Assembly: GCA_964611125.1 (NCBI GenBank)
Contig: CAZSZO010000007.1
Location: 1-64,000, forward strand
Direction of reading: 5' to 3'
DNA length: 64,000 nt
Source of the DNA: JAEUIX01 sp964611125
Lineage (GTDB): Bacteria; Planctomycetota; Phycisphaerae; Phycisphaerales; UBA1924
This document shows, one piece after another, positions 35,392 through 44,377 of the stretch (position 1 is the first letter of the stretch; the number at the start of each line of letters is the position of its first letter). The notes beneath the pieces are model-generated. The model was not told the origin of the DNA. It made no database searches and worked only from the letters and a program-made list of their open reading frames with translations. The position numbers and the translations under genes are program-made.

Positions 35392-36402
35392 ATGCCGACC
35401 CCCTCTCCGTCACAGGACGCCGCCGGGCACTTCACGCTCCCGCTCACGCTGGTCAGGAGGGGGAAGGTCCGAGATGTGTACGAGCTTGACCCGCAGGGAT
35501 CCGCTTCTCGGGTCGCCCAATCCGGGGCGGGCGGCGGCGACGGCGCCGGCCGCCTGCTGCTGGTCGCCACCGACCGCATCTCGGCCTTTGACGTCGTCAT
35601 GCCCACGCCCATCACCGGCAAGGGGCGGCTGCTCACTTCGATGTCGACCTGGTGGTTCGGCTTCATCGCCCGCATGGGGCTCGCCGAGACGCACCTGCTC
35701 TCCACCAGCGTGGCGGATGTCCCCGAGTCCGCGGCGCCGCGGGGCTCCGCCGTGCGAAGCTGGCTGGATGGCCGTATCACCATCTGCCGGCGCTGCCGGG
35801 TCGTGCCCATCGAGTGCGTGGTGCGGGGCTACTTGGAGGGGTCGGGATGGCGGGAGTATCAGCAGCGCGGGAGCGTGTGCGGTGTGGCGCTCCCCAAGGG
35901 GCTGCGGCCGTGCGACCGTCTTCCGGAGCCGATCTTCACCCCGGCCACGAAGGCTGCCGAGGGGCACGATGAGAACATCGACTTTGACCGGGCTGCGGAG
36001 CTCGTGGGTCTCGAGACCCTTGGGGCCATGCGCGAGATGGCCCTGGCGATCTACCGGGCCGCGGCGGCCCACGCCCTGGAGCGCGGGATCATCATCGCCG
36101 ACACCAAGTTCGAGTTCGGGATTCCTGAGTCGTCGATGCCCACGGCCAACCGCGTGTGGACTTGCCCGGTGCTCATCGACGAGGCCCTGACGCCTGACTC
36201 ATCGCGGTTCTGGCCGGCTGACGACTACGAGCCCGGTCGGGCCCAGAAGAGCTTCGACAAGCAGTTCTTGCGAGAGCACCTGGAAAGCCTGTGCGCCGCA
36301 GGGAAATGGGACAAGACCCCGCCAGCGCCGGAACTTCCGCCGGAGGTGGTGGCGGGGACGCTGGGGAAGTACACCGAGGCCCTGACGCGCTTGTGCACCT
36401 GA
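35392..36402 (+). CDS. purC: SAICAR synthase
   Basis: A 336-residue phosphoribosylaminoimidazole-succinocarboxamide synthase of the purine pathway, longer than the E. coli type and resembling the eukaryotic/plant-like group. Motifs: RRGKVRDVYEL, ATDRISAFDVVMPTPI, ECVVRGYLEGSGWREYQ, GHDENI, DTKFEFG, LIDEALTPDSSRFWP and FDKQFLREHL. A Gly/Ala-rich insertion sits at about residues 30-48, between strands that bind ATP. A TTG three codons upstream is also in frame but overlaps the -10 hexamer, so the ATG is chosen. No other purine gene is adjacent. Confidence 0.96.
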   Translation: MPTPSPSQDAAGHFTLPLTLVRRGKVRDVYELDPQGSASRVAQSGAGGGDGAGRLLLVATDRISAFDVVMPTPITGKGRLLTSMSTWWFGFIARMGLAETHLLSTSVADVPESAAPRGSAVRSWLDGRITICRRCRVVPIECVVRGYLEGSGWREYQQRGSVCGVALPKGLRPCDRLPEPIFTPATKAAEGHDENIDFDRAAELVGLETLGAMREMALAIYRAAAAHALERGIIIADTKFEFGIPESSMPTANRVWTCPVLIDEALTPDSSRFWPADDYEPGRAQKSFDKQFLREHLESLCAAGKWDKTPPAPELPPEVVAGTLGKYTEALTRLCT

Positions 36403-36413
36403 TGTGAACTGGG

Positions 36414-38402
36414 CTACTTCAGGACCTTGTCGGCCTCACGCGGCTTGACCCCGGCCTTGGCCCGCTCGATGCGGGCGAGTTCGACGCCTTCGGGCTCGGA
36501 GAACAAGGTCGCGAACGCCGGGCTGCGGCCGCTTTTGGAGAGCTCGTCGACTTCGGGCTTGACATACTCCACCAGCAGGTCGTAAGACCACTGGCGGATG
36601 TCGGCCGGGGCCCGGCTGTACATGATGGCCCCGTCCTCGACGCCGACCTTCTGCACGCAGCCGATGAAGAACTGGGCGACGCACTCGCGGAAGTCGCGGG
36701 GCATCAGCTCCAGGCGCCCCTTCTCATCGACGCCGGTGTTGCGGTACTGCTCGTTCATGTACTGTGTGTGAAAGGCCTTGGCGTAATCGAACTGCGACCG
36801 GAAGAGCTCGTTCTGGCCCTTGAGCAGGCCGTAGATGAAGGAGCCGTAGAGCGCCCCGCCGACCTCGGCCTGGGCGATGTTGGGCGTGGTCAGGCGGTCG
36901 CGCAGCTGCTCCACAACGAAGCTGTCGAGGGGCATTTCGAGCTGCGATTCGAGGTCGTAGTCGTTCTTGTTCAGCAGGCCCCGCCGGAAGTCGGCGAGCA
37001 GCTGCACCTGGTACTTGCGGGCCTCGTCCTTCTCGCCCCGCCGGTAGAGGAAACAGATCGCGTCCTTCATGAAGTTCTCGTACCCCGCAGCGTACAGGTT
37101 GAACGGCCGCTGCTCGACCTTGGCGCCGGTGTGCCCGAGCTGCACGATCTCGCGCTCGATCAGGTCGTCGAGCACGGCGCGATAGGTCGGGATGAACCAG
37201 GGGTTGGGCATCGCGAAGAAGTTCGCGGGGCGCAGAATGTCGAACTGGATGTCGCCGTAGCGGTAGATCTCCTGGATCGCCTGCACCACCACGCGGTCGG
37301 TGTTGAGGAAGTCGTAGTCGCCGCGGTTGCGGTCATCGACGCGCTGCAGCGACTCGTCGACCCCGCGGGTGGCCCAGTAGAGCGCATGCGTCGCCGGGTG
37401 GCGCCAGTCGAGCGGGCCGTACTTGTTGGTGTACTTCTGCATGCGGTCGATCTCCATGTGGTAGCTGTCGGTCAGCACGCGCTTGCGCACGTGCGGCACG
37501 ATCAGCTCCCAGGCCGGAGTCAGGTTCGGCTGGTTCAGCAGCTTCATCACCGCGTCGCTCTCGAAGTTCGGCCGCACCGACGGCAGGGCCGTCCCCAGCC
37601 GCAGCAGCGACCGCCGGACCTCCACCGTGTGGAGGAACCGCATCTGGTCCTCGGGCCGGCGCAGGTCGAGCCCGATCTCGCCCAGGGCGGCCAGCAGGTC
37701 CTTCGCGGCCGGCTGCAGCTCCACGATCCGCTCGAGCGTCTCCGGGGCCTGCTTGATCTTCTCCAGGAGCGCGATGGCGTCGTCCTGAGCCTCCTCGCGC
37801 GTGCGGGCCACACGTTCGGACTTGCTCGGATCGGCCGGGCGGGGGGGGCCGAGGATCGTGGTCCATTCCTCCGCCAGGGCCCGCTTGTAGAACGGGTTGG
37901 CGTCGTCCATGTACCCCTGCACCTTGTGCAGGAAAATCCACGCCAGCTCGCGGTGGAGCAGCAGGTCATTGGGGTTGGCGGGGATCCCTTCGTCGCGCAG
38001 CAGGCGGATTCCGTTGCCGACCCACTGCCACCGCTCGAAGTTGGTGTTGGTCGTCACCGAGATGTTGTACGCCATGTTCCAGGCGTGGAAGGCCCACACC
38101 CGCGGGAAGCGCGGCTGCAGCTTGGTGATCGTGCGGGCCAGGTCGATGGCCTCGTAGTAGTTCCCCGCGTCCTTGGCCTTCTGGGCCCGCATCCACAGCA
38201 TGTTCACGAACAGCCCGCGGAAGGCCCCCATCGCGATGCCGACGGCGACCTCCTTGGGCGTGCCCTCCTCGGCCGCTTCGGTGTACACCAGCGCGTTCCG
38301 CCCCACCGACGACGCCACGCCCTGCGTCATGAGCAGCGAGGAGCCGGCGAAGAGCGCCATGCACGCCGCGGCGGTGAGTTGAACCAGCGTGTCGCCCTTC
38401 AT
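36414..38402 (-). CDS. Membrane-anchored protein of unknown function, ABC/SPFH operon
   Basis: A 662-residue protein not recognised by name. One N-terminal hydrophobic segment (about residues 8-30, a signal anchor) is followed by alpha-helical sequence that starts TPR-like: WMRAQKAKDAGNYYEAIDLARTITKLQPRFP (about 70-100). It is rich in Trp, Arg and Tyr, with no catalytic motif. Its position as the last gene after the ABC permease (98 nt) suggests an extracytoplasmic partner of the transporter. GGAG precedes the ATG. It converges with purC. Confidence 0.7.
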   Translation of the reverse strand: MKGDTLVQLTAAACMALFAGSSLLMTQGVASSVGRNALVYTEAAEEGTPKEVAVGIAMGAFRGLFVNMLWMRAQKAKDAGNYYEAIDLARTITKLQPRFPRVWAFHAWNMAYNISVTTNTNFERWQWVGNGIRLLRDEGIPANPNDLLLHRELAWIFLHKVQGYMDDANPFYKRALAEEWTTILGPPRPADPSKSERVARTREEAQDDAIALLEKIKQAPETLERIVELQPAAKDLLAALGEIGLDLRRPEDQMRFLHTVEVRRSLLRLGTALPSVRPNFESDAVMKLLNQPNLTPAWELIVPHVRKRVLTDSYHMEIDRMQKYTNKYGPLDWRHPATHALYWATRGVDESLQRVDDRNRGDYDFLNTDRVVVQAIQEIYRYGDIQFDILRPANFFAMPNPWFIPTYRAVLDDLIEREIVQLGHTGAKVEQRPFNLYAAGYENFMKDAICFLYRRGEKDEARKYQVQLLADFRRGLLNKNDYDLESQLEMPLDSFVVEQLRDRLTTPNIAQAEVGGALYGSFIYGLLKGQNELFRSQFDYAKAFHTQYMNEQYRNTGVDEKGRLELMPRDFRECVAQFFIGCVQKVGVEDGAIMYSRAPADIRQWSYDLLVEYVKPEVDELSKSGRSPAFATLFSEPEGVELARIERAKAGVKPREADKVLK

Positions 38403-38500
38403 CGGTGTCTCCGCTCAAGATCCGTCCGTCCCGGGGCGGACCGCCCCGTCGCGCCCGCACTGTTCCTACGCCCGCGAGCGGCGCGCGGGTCGCCGCCGCC

Positions 38501-40498
38501 TCACGCTCCGCTGTACATCGCCAGCTCGCGCCGGCGGAAGACGAACGAGCCCACCGCCCATAACACCGCCGAGAGCCCTCCGAGCAGGAGCGCCGCCGTG
38601 AAGACGTTGAGCCAGGTGACCACCCGGCCCTCGGCGAGGCGCTCCAGCGGCTGCAGGTTGCCGTAGAACCAGAAGGTGGTCGAAACCCCCTGGGCGATGT
38701 ACACGATCGGCACCCGCCACCAGAGGAACTCGCGCATGTCGTAGACGTCGTAGGTCTGCAGCGCCTCGGTGAGGAACTTGGCCCCCTCGGCCGCGAAGAG
38801 CACCCCGAAGCTCAGCAGCGACGCCACGGGGAACGAGAGACCCGTCCCCGCCGCCACCCCGACCATCGCCAGGAACGACAGCTTGAGCCACAGGATCAGG
38901 ACGATCTTCAGGAAGTTGGCCCGGAAATCCCCGGCCGGGTAGAAGACCTCGAGCCCGCTGGTCGGGAAGGTGACCGACTCGGCGTTGCGCGTCTGGGTCT
39001 GCCCATCGCCGTTGAAGATATCGAGGTCGATCACGCCGGTCTTTCGGCCCGTGGCCGGGTCGTCGATCAGCTGCACCGCCAGCGGCGGGAGCGGCTCTGA
39101 GAGGAACTGGTCGAGCCGGGCGTTCAGCACGAACGGCGGCAGCCCCGCGGCGACGAAGGTCAATTTGTACGTGTCGGTGGGGTTGTTCGAGCCCGCGTTC
39201 ACCTTGAAGCGGAGCGTCACCGGGGCCCCGCTCTCCTTGGCGCTCTCCAGCCCGAGGAACCGGTACCGCTGGAAGCCCCCCGGCGCGATGGTCATCCAGC
39301 GGGACGCGAATTCCTTGACCATGTCCTCCCGCATCTTGTCGCGGGCCTCGGTGGTCTCCTGAAAGAACTGGTCGGTCTGCTTCGCCCGGGCCATGCGGGC
39401 GTCGAGCTCGGCGTCCATCAGCTTGGGATCCAGCGGCGGGATCACCGGCGTCACGGCCTTGCGGGCCGTCAGCACCTGCGTCTCCAGGATCAGCCGATCC
39501 TGGGTGATGCTCTCGCCCTCGTTGTAGCGGGCCGGCAGGAACGCGCGGATCTCACCCTGGGCCGGCTGGTTCCGCAGATACTCCGTGAACAGGAAGATCC
39601 CCGTCGACGAGACCCCCAGCAGCACGCCGCTCATCAGCGTGACCCCCAGCCACTTGCCCAGCACATACTCCCACGGCTTGACCGGCTTGGTCATCGTCTG
39701 CCAGATGATCTTGTCGCGCTGCTCATAGGTGACCGTCGCCGTAGACAGGAACAGCACCAGCAGGGCGATGATCCAGAACGCCCCTTCGCACCCGTAAGAG
39801 AGGAACGCCTGCACCCGGTAGCGGAGCGGGGCCGATTCGTCCAGCAGCCCCGGCAGGGCCGCCATGGCCAGGATCAGCATCACCACGAACACCAGCGAGA
39901 TCTTCATCCGCACCGCTTCGTTGATGACGTTCTGGGCGATGCCGGTGATCGGGCCCGTCGGGGCCAGCAGCAGCCGCACCGCCTGCACGAACGCCGAGAA
40001 CGACATCGCGAGCGCGGTCGCCCCCGCGATGAACGTCGCCACCCCCCGCCACCAGGGCGTGCCATACATGAAGAGCGGGATGCACACGGCGCACCCGGCC
40101 GACAGGGCCGCCAAATAGGTCAGCGCCACCCCCAGCCAGATCACGGTGAGCAGCACCGCCAGCACCACCGCCGCGCCCAGGCCGAAGGCCACCATGCTCA
40201 GGCGCCGCTCGAGGATGGCGTTGACGCTCTTGACCATCGTCTGGGCCGAGTCGCGGATCGCCTTGGCGGCCTCCTCGCGGTTGCCGTCGGGCTTGCCGCC
40301 CTCGGGCGCCCCGCCCAGGATGGAATCGACCAGGCTCGGGTTGACCTGCTGGAAGGGGAGGTTGCCCCGCTCCTTGTTGATCTCCACCGCGTACCAGACG
40401 ATCGCCGCGACCGTCAGCAGCACGACCACGCCCGACGCGATGGCCTTGAAGGCCAGCGACTGCTGGATGCGATTGAGGCGGCCGAGCAGGTCGCTCAT
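38501..40498 (-). CDS. ABC-2 type transporter permease with large insertion
   Basis: A 665-residue membrane protein. It has an N-terminal helix (about 18-38), a soluble stretch, then hydrophobic segments at about 100-175, 200-300 and 525-650. Between them lies a long soluble domain (about 305-515) likely outside the cytoplasm. The segment TMTKPVKPWEYVLGKWLG is shared in pattern with the divergent permease (VVSKPIPRPAVILGKYLG), typical of NosY/ABC-2 permeases. The ATG overlaps the stop of the ABC ATPase gene by one base (TGATG), so the pair is coupled. It presumably pairs with that ATPase. The substrate is not evident. Confidence 0.8.
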   Translation of the reverse strand: MSDLLGRLNRIQQSLAFKAIASGVVVLLTVAAIVWYAVEINKERGNLPFQQVNPSLVDSILGGAPEGGKPDGNREEAAKAIRDSAQTMVKSVNAILERRLSMVAFGLGAAVVLAVLLTVIWLGVALTYLAALSAGCAVCIPLFMYGTPWWRGVATFIAGATALAMSFSAFVQAVRLLLAPTGPITGIAQNVINEAVRMKISLVFVVMLILAMAALPGLLDESAPLRYRVQAFLSYGCEGAFWIIALLVLFLSTATVTYEQRDKIIWQTMTKPVKPWEYVLGKWLGVTLMSGVLLGVSSTGIFLFTEYLRNQPAQGEIRAFLPARYNEGESITQDRLILETQVLTARKAVTPVIPPLDPKLMDAELDARMARAKQTDQFFQETTEARDKMREDMVKEFASRWMTIAPGGFQRYRFLGLESAKESGAPVTLRFKVNAGSNNPTDTYKLTFVAAGLPPFVLNARLDQFLSEPLPPLAVQLIDDPATGRKTGVIDLDIFNGDGQTQTRNAESVTFPTSGLEVFYPAGDFRANFLKIVLILWLKLSFLAMVGVAAGTGLSFPVASLLSFGVLFAAEGAKFLTEALQTYDVYDMREFLWWRVPIVYIAQGVSTTFWFYGNLQPLERLAEGRVVTWLNVFTAALLLGGLSAVLWAVGSFVFRRRELAMYSGA

Positions 40499-41775
40499 CA
40501 GGACTTCTCTCCGGGTTTGCCGGCGGCGGGGCCCTTGTTGGGGCTGTCGCCGAGGAGATCGCCGATGACGCCCAGATCGACATCAGCCTGCGCCGGCGCG
40601 GGGCCGCTCACCGAACGGGCGGGGCCGCTGCCGGAGTTTGTCGACGGGGCGCCTGACGGCGGCCCTGAGAGCAGGGTGCCGATCAGAACGTCGTCCTGCT
40701 GCGGCTGCGCTGGCGGGGGCGGGTCGGCCGGCCTCGGCGCCGAGCGGGCGGCGGGCTCGGGATCGCTCTGGGTCACCAGGCGGTCGATGAGGGCCTCGCC
40801 CTGCTCCTGAGGCCCGCGCAGGAACGCCGCGGTCTGCCCGCCGTGCTGGGCGCCGCTGGTTGCGAGCTTGCGGGCCTGGGCTTCCTCGACGATCTGCATG
40901 AACAGGTCTTCCAGCCGCTGGCGGGGGCGGGCGACGCGGTTGATTCCCCGCTCCCCGTGGGAGCGCTCGCGGATCAGCCGGTCGATCTGGCTGATGGTCG
41001 CTTCGTCGAGGTCGTCGGTCTCGATCACGGCGCCCGAGGACGCCGCCAGAAGCGTCTCGCACGCGCCCTCGCGCTGGATCTGCCCGCCGTAGAGGATCAC
41101 CATGCGGTGCACGCAGTCCTCGACGTCGGCGAGCAGGTGCGACGAGAGCAGGATCGACTTCCCGCGCCGGCCGAGCTCGATGATGAGGTCCTTGATCTGG
41201 CGGGTGCCGATGGGGTCGAGCCCGGTGGTGGGCTCGTCGAGGATCAGGAACTCGGGGTCGTTGATCAGGGCCTGGGCGATCCCGATGCGCCGCTGCATGC
41301 CCTTGGAATACTCGCGGACCTGCCGGTGCTGCACCGCCGTCAGGCCCACCATGTCGAGCAGCTCGTCGATGCGGCGCTGGCGGACCTTGTACTCGAGCTG
41401 GAAGAGCTTGCCGTAGTACTCGAGCGTCTCGCGGGCGTTCAGGAAGGGGTAGAGGTACGACTCCTCGGGGAGGTAGCCGATCCGCTTCTTGACGGCCACG
41501 TCGGTGGGCGGCTTGCCGAAGACCGCCACCCGCCCCTTGGTGGGCTGGAGCAGGCCCAGCATGATCTTGATCGTCGTCGACTTGCCCGATCCGTTGGGCC
41601 CCAGCAGCCCGAAGACCTCGCCCTGATCGACGTGAAACGTGACGTTGTCGACGGCGCGGGCCCGCGGCCGCATCCAGAAGTCCTTGAAGACCTTGGTCAG
41701 GGCTTGAACGGCCACCACCGGCGTCCGCGCCGGCGGGGTGACAAGACCGGCGGGTTGACTGGCGGGGGTCGGCAT
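40498..41775 (-). CDS. ABC transporter ATP-binding protein
   Basis: A 425-residue ABC ATPase of the ABC-2/NosF type. Walker A is GPNGSGKST, the signature is EYSKGMQRR, and Walker B is FLILDEPTTGLDP with the H-loop in LLSSHLLADVED. The first 240 residues are a complete nucleotide-binding domain. The remaining 185 are a C-terminal extension: a helical piece (RQRLEDLFMQIVEEAQ) and then a long Pro/Ala/Gly-rich disordered region. GAGG precedes the ATG. It sits 47 nt after the HflK-like gene and overlaps the permease gene, making it the centre of the SPFH/ABC operon. Confidence 0.92.
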   Translation of the reverse strand: MPTPASQPAGLVTPPARTPVVAVQALTKVFKDFWMRPRARAVDNVTFHVDQGEVFGLLGPNGSGKSTTIKIMLGLLQPTKGRVAVFGKPPTDVAVKKRIGYLPEESYLYPFLNARETLEYYGKLFQLEYKVRQRRIDELLDMVGLTAVQHRQVREYSKGMQRRIGIAQALINDPEFLILDEPTTGLDPIGTRQIKDLIIELGRRGKSILLSSHLLADVEDCVHRMVILYGGQIQREGACETLLAASSGAVIETDDLDEATISQIDRLIRERSHGERGINRVARPRQRLEDLFMQIVEEAQARKLATSGAQHGGQTAAFLRGPQEQGEALIDRLVTQSDPEPAARSAPRPADPPPPAQPQQDDVLIGTLLSGPPSGAPSTNSGSGPARSVSGPAPAQADVDLGVIGDLLGDSPNKGPAAGKPGEKS

Positions 41776-41822
41776 GCGGGCGTGGCCTCAGGGGAACAGG
41801 GTTCGTGCGGGCGCGGCGGGCA

Positions 41823-43247
41823 TCACTCCGAGAAGCGCTCGGCCTTCTTCTCGCTCTGGAACTTCTTGTTCTCAAACTCCTTGGTCTGCTGCTTGGCCTT
41901 CTCATCGGCCTCGGCGCGGGTCGCCGCGAGGGTCCGCAGGCGGTTGAGCGTCGGATCGGTGTTGAGCATGATCTGCGGCGTCCGCGACCCGGGCGGGAGG
42001 AGGACCAGCTCAACGTTCTCACGCTTCAGGAACGCGCGGAACGCATCGGTCCACTCGCCGGTGAGGAGCACCGAGGGGTTCTTGCGATACGAGTCCAGCT
42101 TGACCGTGAACAGATTGGCGTCGGCCTGCGAGCGGCTGACGACGCTGGAGCGGTACTCGCGGGCCGAGGAGAGCGTCTTGGCGACCTTCCCGCCGATGCT
42201 CGCCACCAGCTTCTGGTCGTCCAGCTCCACCTCGCCGCCGTCCATGACCGTGTCGATCTTGGCCAGCATCGCCTCGCCCTCGACCTTCTTGCCCGATGAC
42301 AGCAGCCCGTCGAAGCGGTCGATCAGCTTCAGCAGCGGCTCGGCCGCCTGCCCGGCGGCGGACGACAGCGTCTTGATCCGCTCCTGCTCGGCGAGCTGGA
42401 TCTGCTCGTTGGCCCGCGACTGCTCGGTCTGCACCTTCTCAAAGTCCTTGATCGTGTCGATCGGGGGCGTGCGATCCTGGATCGTCAGCTCGCTGAGCGT
42501 GATCCCGCACTGCATGCGGTTGAGCGTGTCCTGGGCCACCTCGCGGGCGATCCCCGCGATCGCCCGGAACGATTCCACCCGCCGCCCAGGGTCGGCCTGG
42601 TCCTTGAGGAACTCGTCGATCGACACCGTCGACGCGGCATGCACCACGCCCCGCTGCACCGCCGCCTTGACGAGCCGCTTGGCGTCGTCGGCGCTGGCGA
42701 TCGTGCGCAGGTACTCGCCCACACGCTCGCGCCGGAAGGTCACCGTGAAGCGACCGTGCGCCAGGTTGCCGTCGGCGGTGATGATCGAGCCGTCGGTGGC
42801 GGGGTCGAGCTTCCCGCGCGGGGAGTTCTTGAGCTCCGCGGGGGACTTCTTCTTGTCGGCCTCGGCGACGTTGGGCCAGAACTCGGAGTCGACCTTCAGC
42901 GTCTCGACGCCGGAGGGGACCGTCACCAGCTCGCCGAAGGGGGCGGGCAGCGTGATCTGCAGGCCCGGCTGCAGGTCGTCAGTATCGATCTTGCCCACGA
43001 AGAGCCGGACGCCCTTCTCATTGCTCTGCACGGTCTGAACGCCCGAGAAGCAGAAGACGATCACCAGCGCGCCCATGGCGAACTGCAGGATGCGATAGGT
43101 GATGCGCAGGGCGTCGGCGAGGGACTTGGTCGCCGGGTCCATCAGCGAGGCGAGATCGCCGCCCTGCTCGCTCTGCTCGCGAATGACGACCGAGGCGGGC
43201 CGCTGGCGGCGCGGGGCCGGGCCCTGGCCGGGAGTGAGCTGGCTCAT
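41823..43247 (-). CDS. HflK-like SPFH/Band-7 protein
   Basis: A 474-residue membrane protein. A cytoplasmic N-terminus of about 50 residues leads to one transmembrane helix (about 53-75, LQFAMGALVIVFCFSG). The SPFH domain follows (GVRLFVGKIDTDDLQPGLQITLPAPFGELVTV), then a coiled coil near 265-305 (EKVQTEQSRANEQIQLAEQERI) and a charged C-terminal tail. HflK and HflC form large cages that control FtsH proteolysis in E. coli. FtsH is not in this window. The ATG overlaps the end of the HflC-like gene by 4 nt. Whether this set serves FtsH or the adjacent ABC transporter is not known. Confidence 0.83.
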   Translation of the reverse strand: MSQLTPGQGPAPRRQRPASVVIREQSEQGGDLASLMDPATKSLADALRITYRILQFAMGALVIVFCFSGVQTVQSNEKGVRLFVGKIDTDDLQPGLQITLPAPFGELVTVPSGVETLKVDSEFWPNVAEADKKKSPAELKNSPRGKLDPATDGSIITADGNLAHGRFTVTFRRERVGEYLRTIASADDAKRLVKAAVQRGVVHAASTVSIDEFLKDQADPGRRVESFRAIAGIAREVAQDTLNRMQCGITLSELTIQDRTPPIDTIKDFEKVQTEQSRANEQIQLAEQERIKTLSSAAGQAAEPLLKLIDRFDGLLSSGKKVEGEAMLAKIDTVMDGGEVELDDQKLVASIGGKVAKTLSSAREYRSSVVSRSQADANLFTVKLDSYRKNPSVLLTGEWTDAFRAFLKRENVELVLLPPGSRTPQIMLNTDPTLNRLRTLAATRAEADEKAKQQTKEFENKKFQSEKKAERFSE

Positions 43248-44257
43248 CGCTTGCCCTCCGCGGGCTTGGGGTCAGTCACCGGCGCGGGCGGGCCCCCGAA
43301 CAGCGGGGCCGACGGGGCCTTCCCGCCGGGGAGGTTGTTGAGCGCGTCCAGCGAGAACACGTTCAGGCCGGGGAGGTTCTGGGGGAGGACGAGGGTGATC
43401 TTCCCGGCCGTGGCCTCGCGCATGAACTCGAGGTTCTTCAGGAACACCGCCAGGTCGGCGTCGGCGTTCTGAATGGCCAGATACTCCTTCGCCTCCAGGT
43501 CGCCCTGCCCGCGGATCGACCGGGCCCGCCGCTCGGCGAAGGCCAGGATCTTCTGCGCGTCCGACTCCGCTTCGGACTTGATCCGCTCCGCCTCGGCGGT
43601 GCCCTTGGAGGTGAACTCCTCGGCGATGCGGGCCCGCGTCTGGGCCATGCGCTTGAAGACTTCCTTGCTCGTCTCCTCGGGCAGCTCGATGCTCGAAATG
43701 CCCACCACCTCGGCCCGGATGCCGTAGTCATCCAGCGGGGGCGAGTCGGGGGTCTTGTTGGTCAGCTGGTCGTAGACCTTCTTCTCGAGGCTCGAGAGGC
43801 CCGACGCCTTGGCGTCGTTGTTGAAGAGGTCCTGGAAGCGGAACTTGGAGGTCTCGTTGAGCGCGAAGCGGAGCTTGGACTGCAGGATGTTGTCCGCCGC
43901 CTCGAAGTGCTTCTCGGAGCGGGCCCCGGCATTGGAGAACGCCTGGTAGAACTTCAGCGGGTCCGTCACGCGGTAGGTGAGGAACGCCGTGACCACGATG
44001 GGGTGGTCGTCGCTGGTCACGCGCGTCTCGGGACGGGCCTCGACGAACCGGGCCCGCGTGTCGTACCGCGTCACCGACTGAATCGGGTAGGGCAGCTTGA
44101 ACCGCAGCCCGGGCTCGCGCACCACCGACTGCTCGTCGGCCTTGCCGAAGGTGGTGACCACCGCCGTCTCGGTGAACCGGACGGTGTACATGGTCATGAA
44201 GCCGAGGATCGCGAGGATGATCAGCGCAGTCACCAGGTATCGAATGAAGGCTTGCAC
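43244..44257 (-). CDS. HflC-like SPFH/Band-7 protein
   Basis: A 337-residue SPFH protein. An N-terminal transmembrane helix (about 5-24) is followed by the Band-7 core ETAVVTTFGKADEQSVVREPGL, LPYPIQSVTRYDTRARF and YRVTDPLKFYQAF. A coiled coil follows, rich in Glu/Arg (KRMAQTRARIAEEFTSKG), and then a Pro-rich tail. Coil and helix layout match HflC. The start is GTG, preceded by AGGAG at 6 nt. The stop overlaps the next gene's ATG by 4 nt. Expressed between two other SPFH genes in one operon. Confidence 0.85.
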   Translation of the reverse strand: MQAFIRYLVTALIILAILGFMTMYTVRFTETAVVTTFGKADEQSVVREPGLRFKLPYPIQSVTRYDTRARFVEARPETRVTSDDHPIVVTAFLTYRVTDPLKFYQAFSNAGARSEKHFEAADNILQSKLRFALNETSKFRFQDLFNNDAKASGLSSLEKKVYDQLTNKTPDSPPLDDYGIRAEVVGISSIELPEETSKEVFKRMAQTRARIAEEFTSKGTAEAERIKSEAESDAQKILAFAERRARSIRGQGDLEAKEYLAIQNADADLAVFLKNLEFMREATAGKITLVLPQNLPGLNVFSLDALNNLPGGKAPSAPLFGGPPAPVTDPKPAEGKR

Positions 44258-44377
44258 GGCGGACTCCTGGAGGAAACGGTGGCGCCAAGCGGCAGAAGCG
44301 CGGAGGGACGTGGGACGGGAACGGAGGGCGGGAGGCGGGAGGCGGGAGGCGAAAAAAGGCGCCGTCAGCGGGCCCGG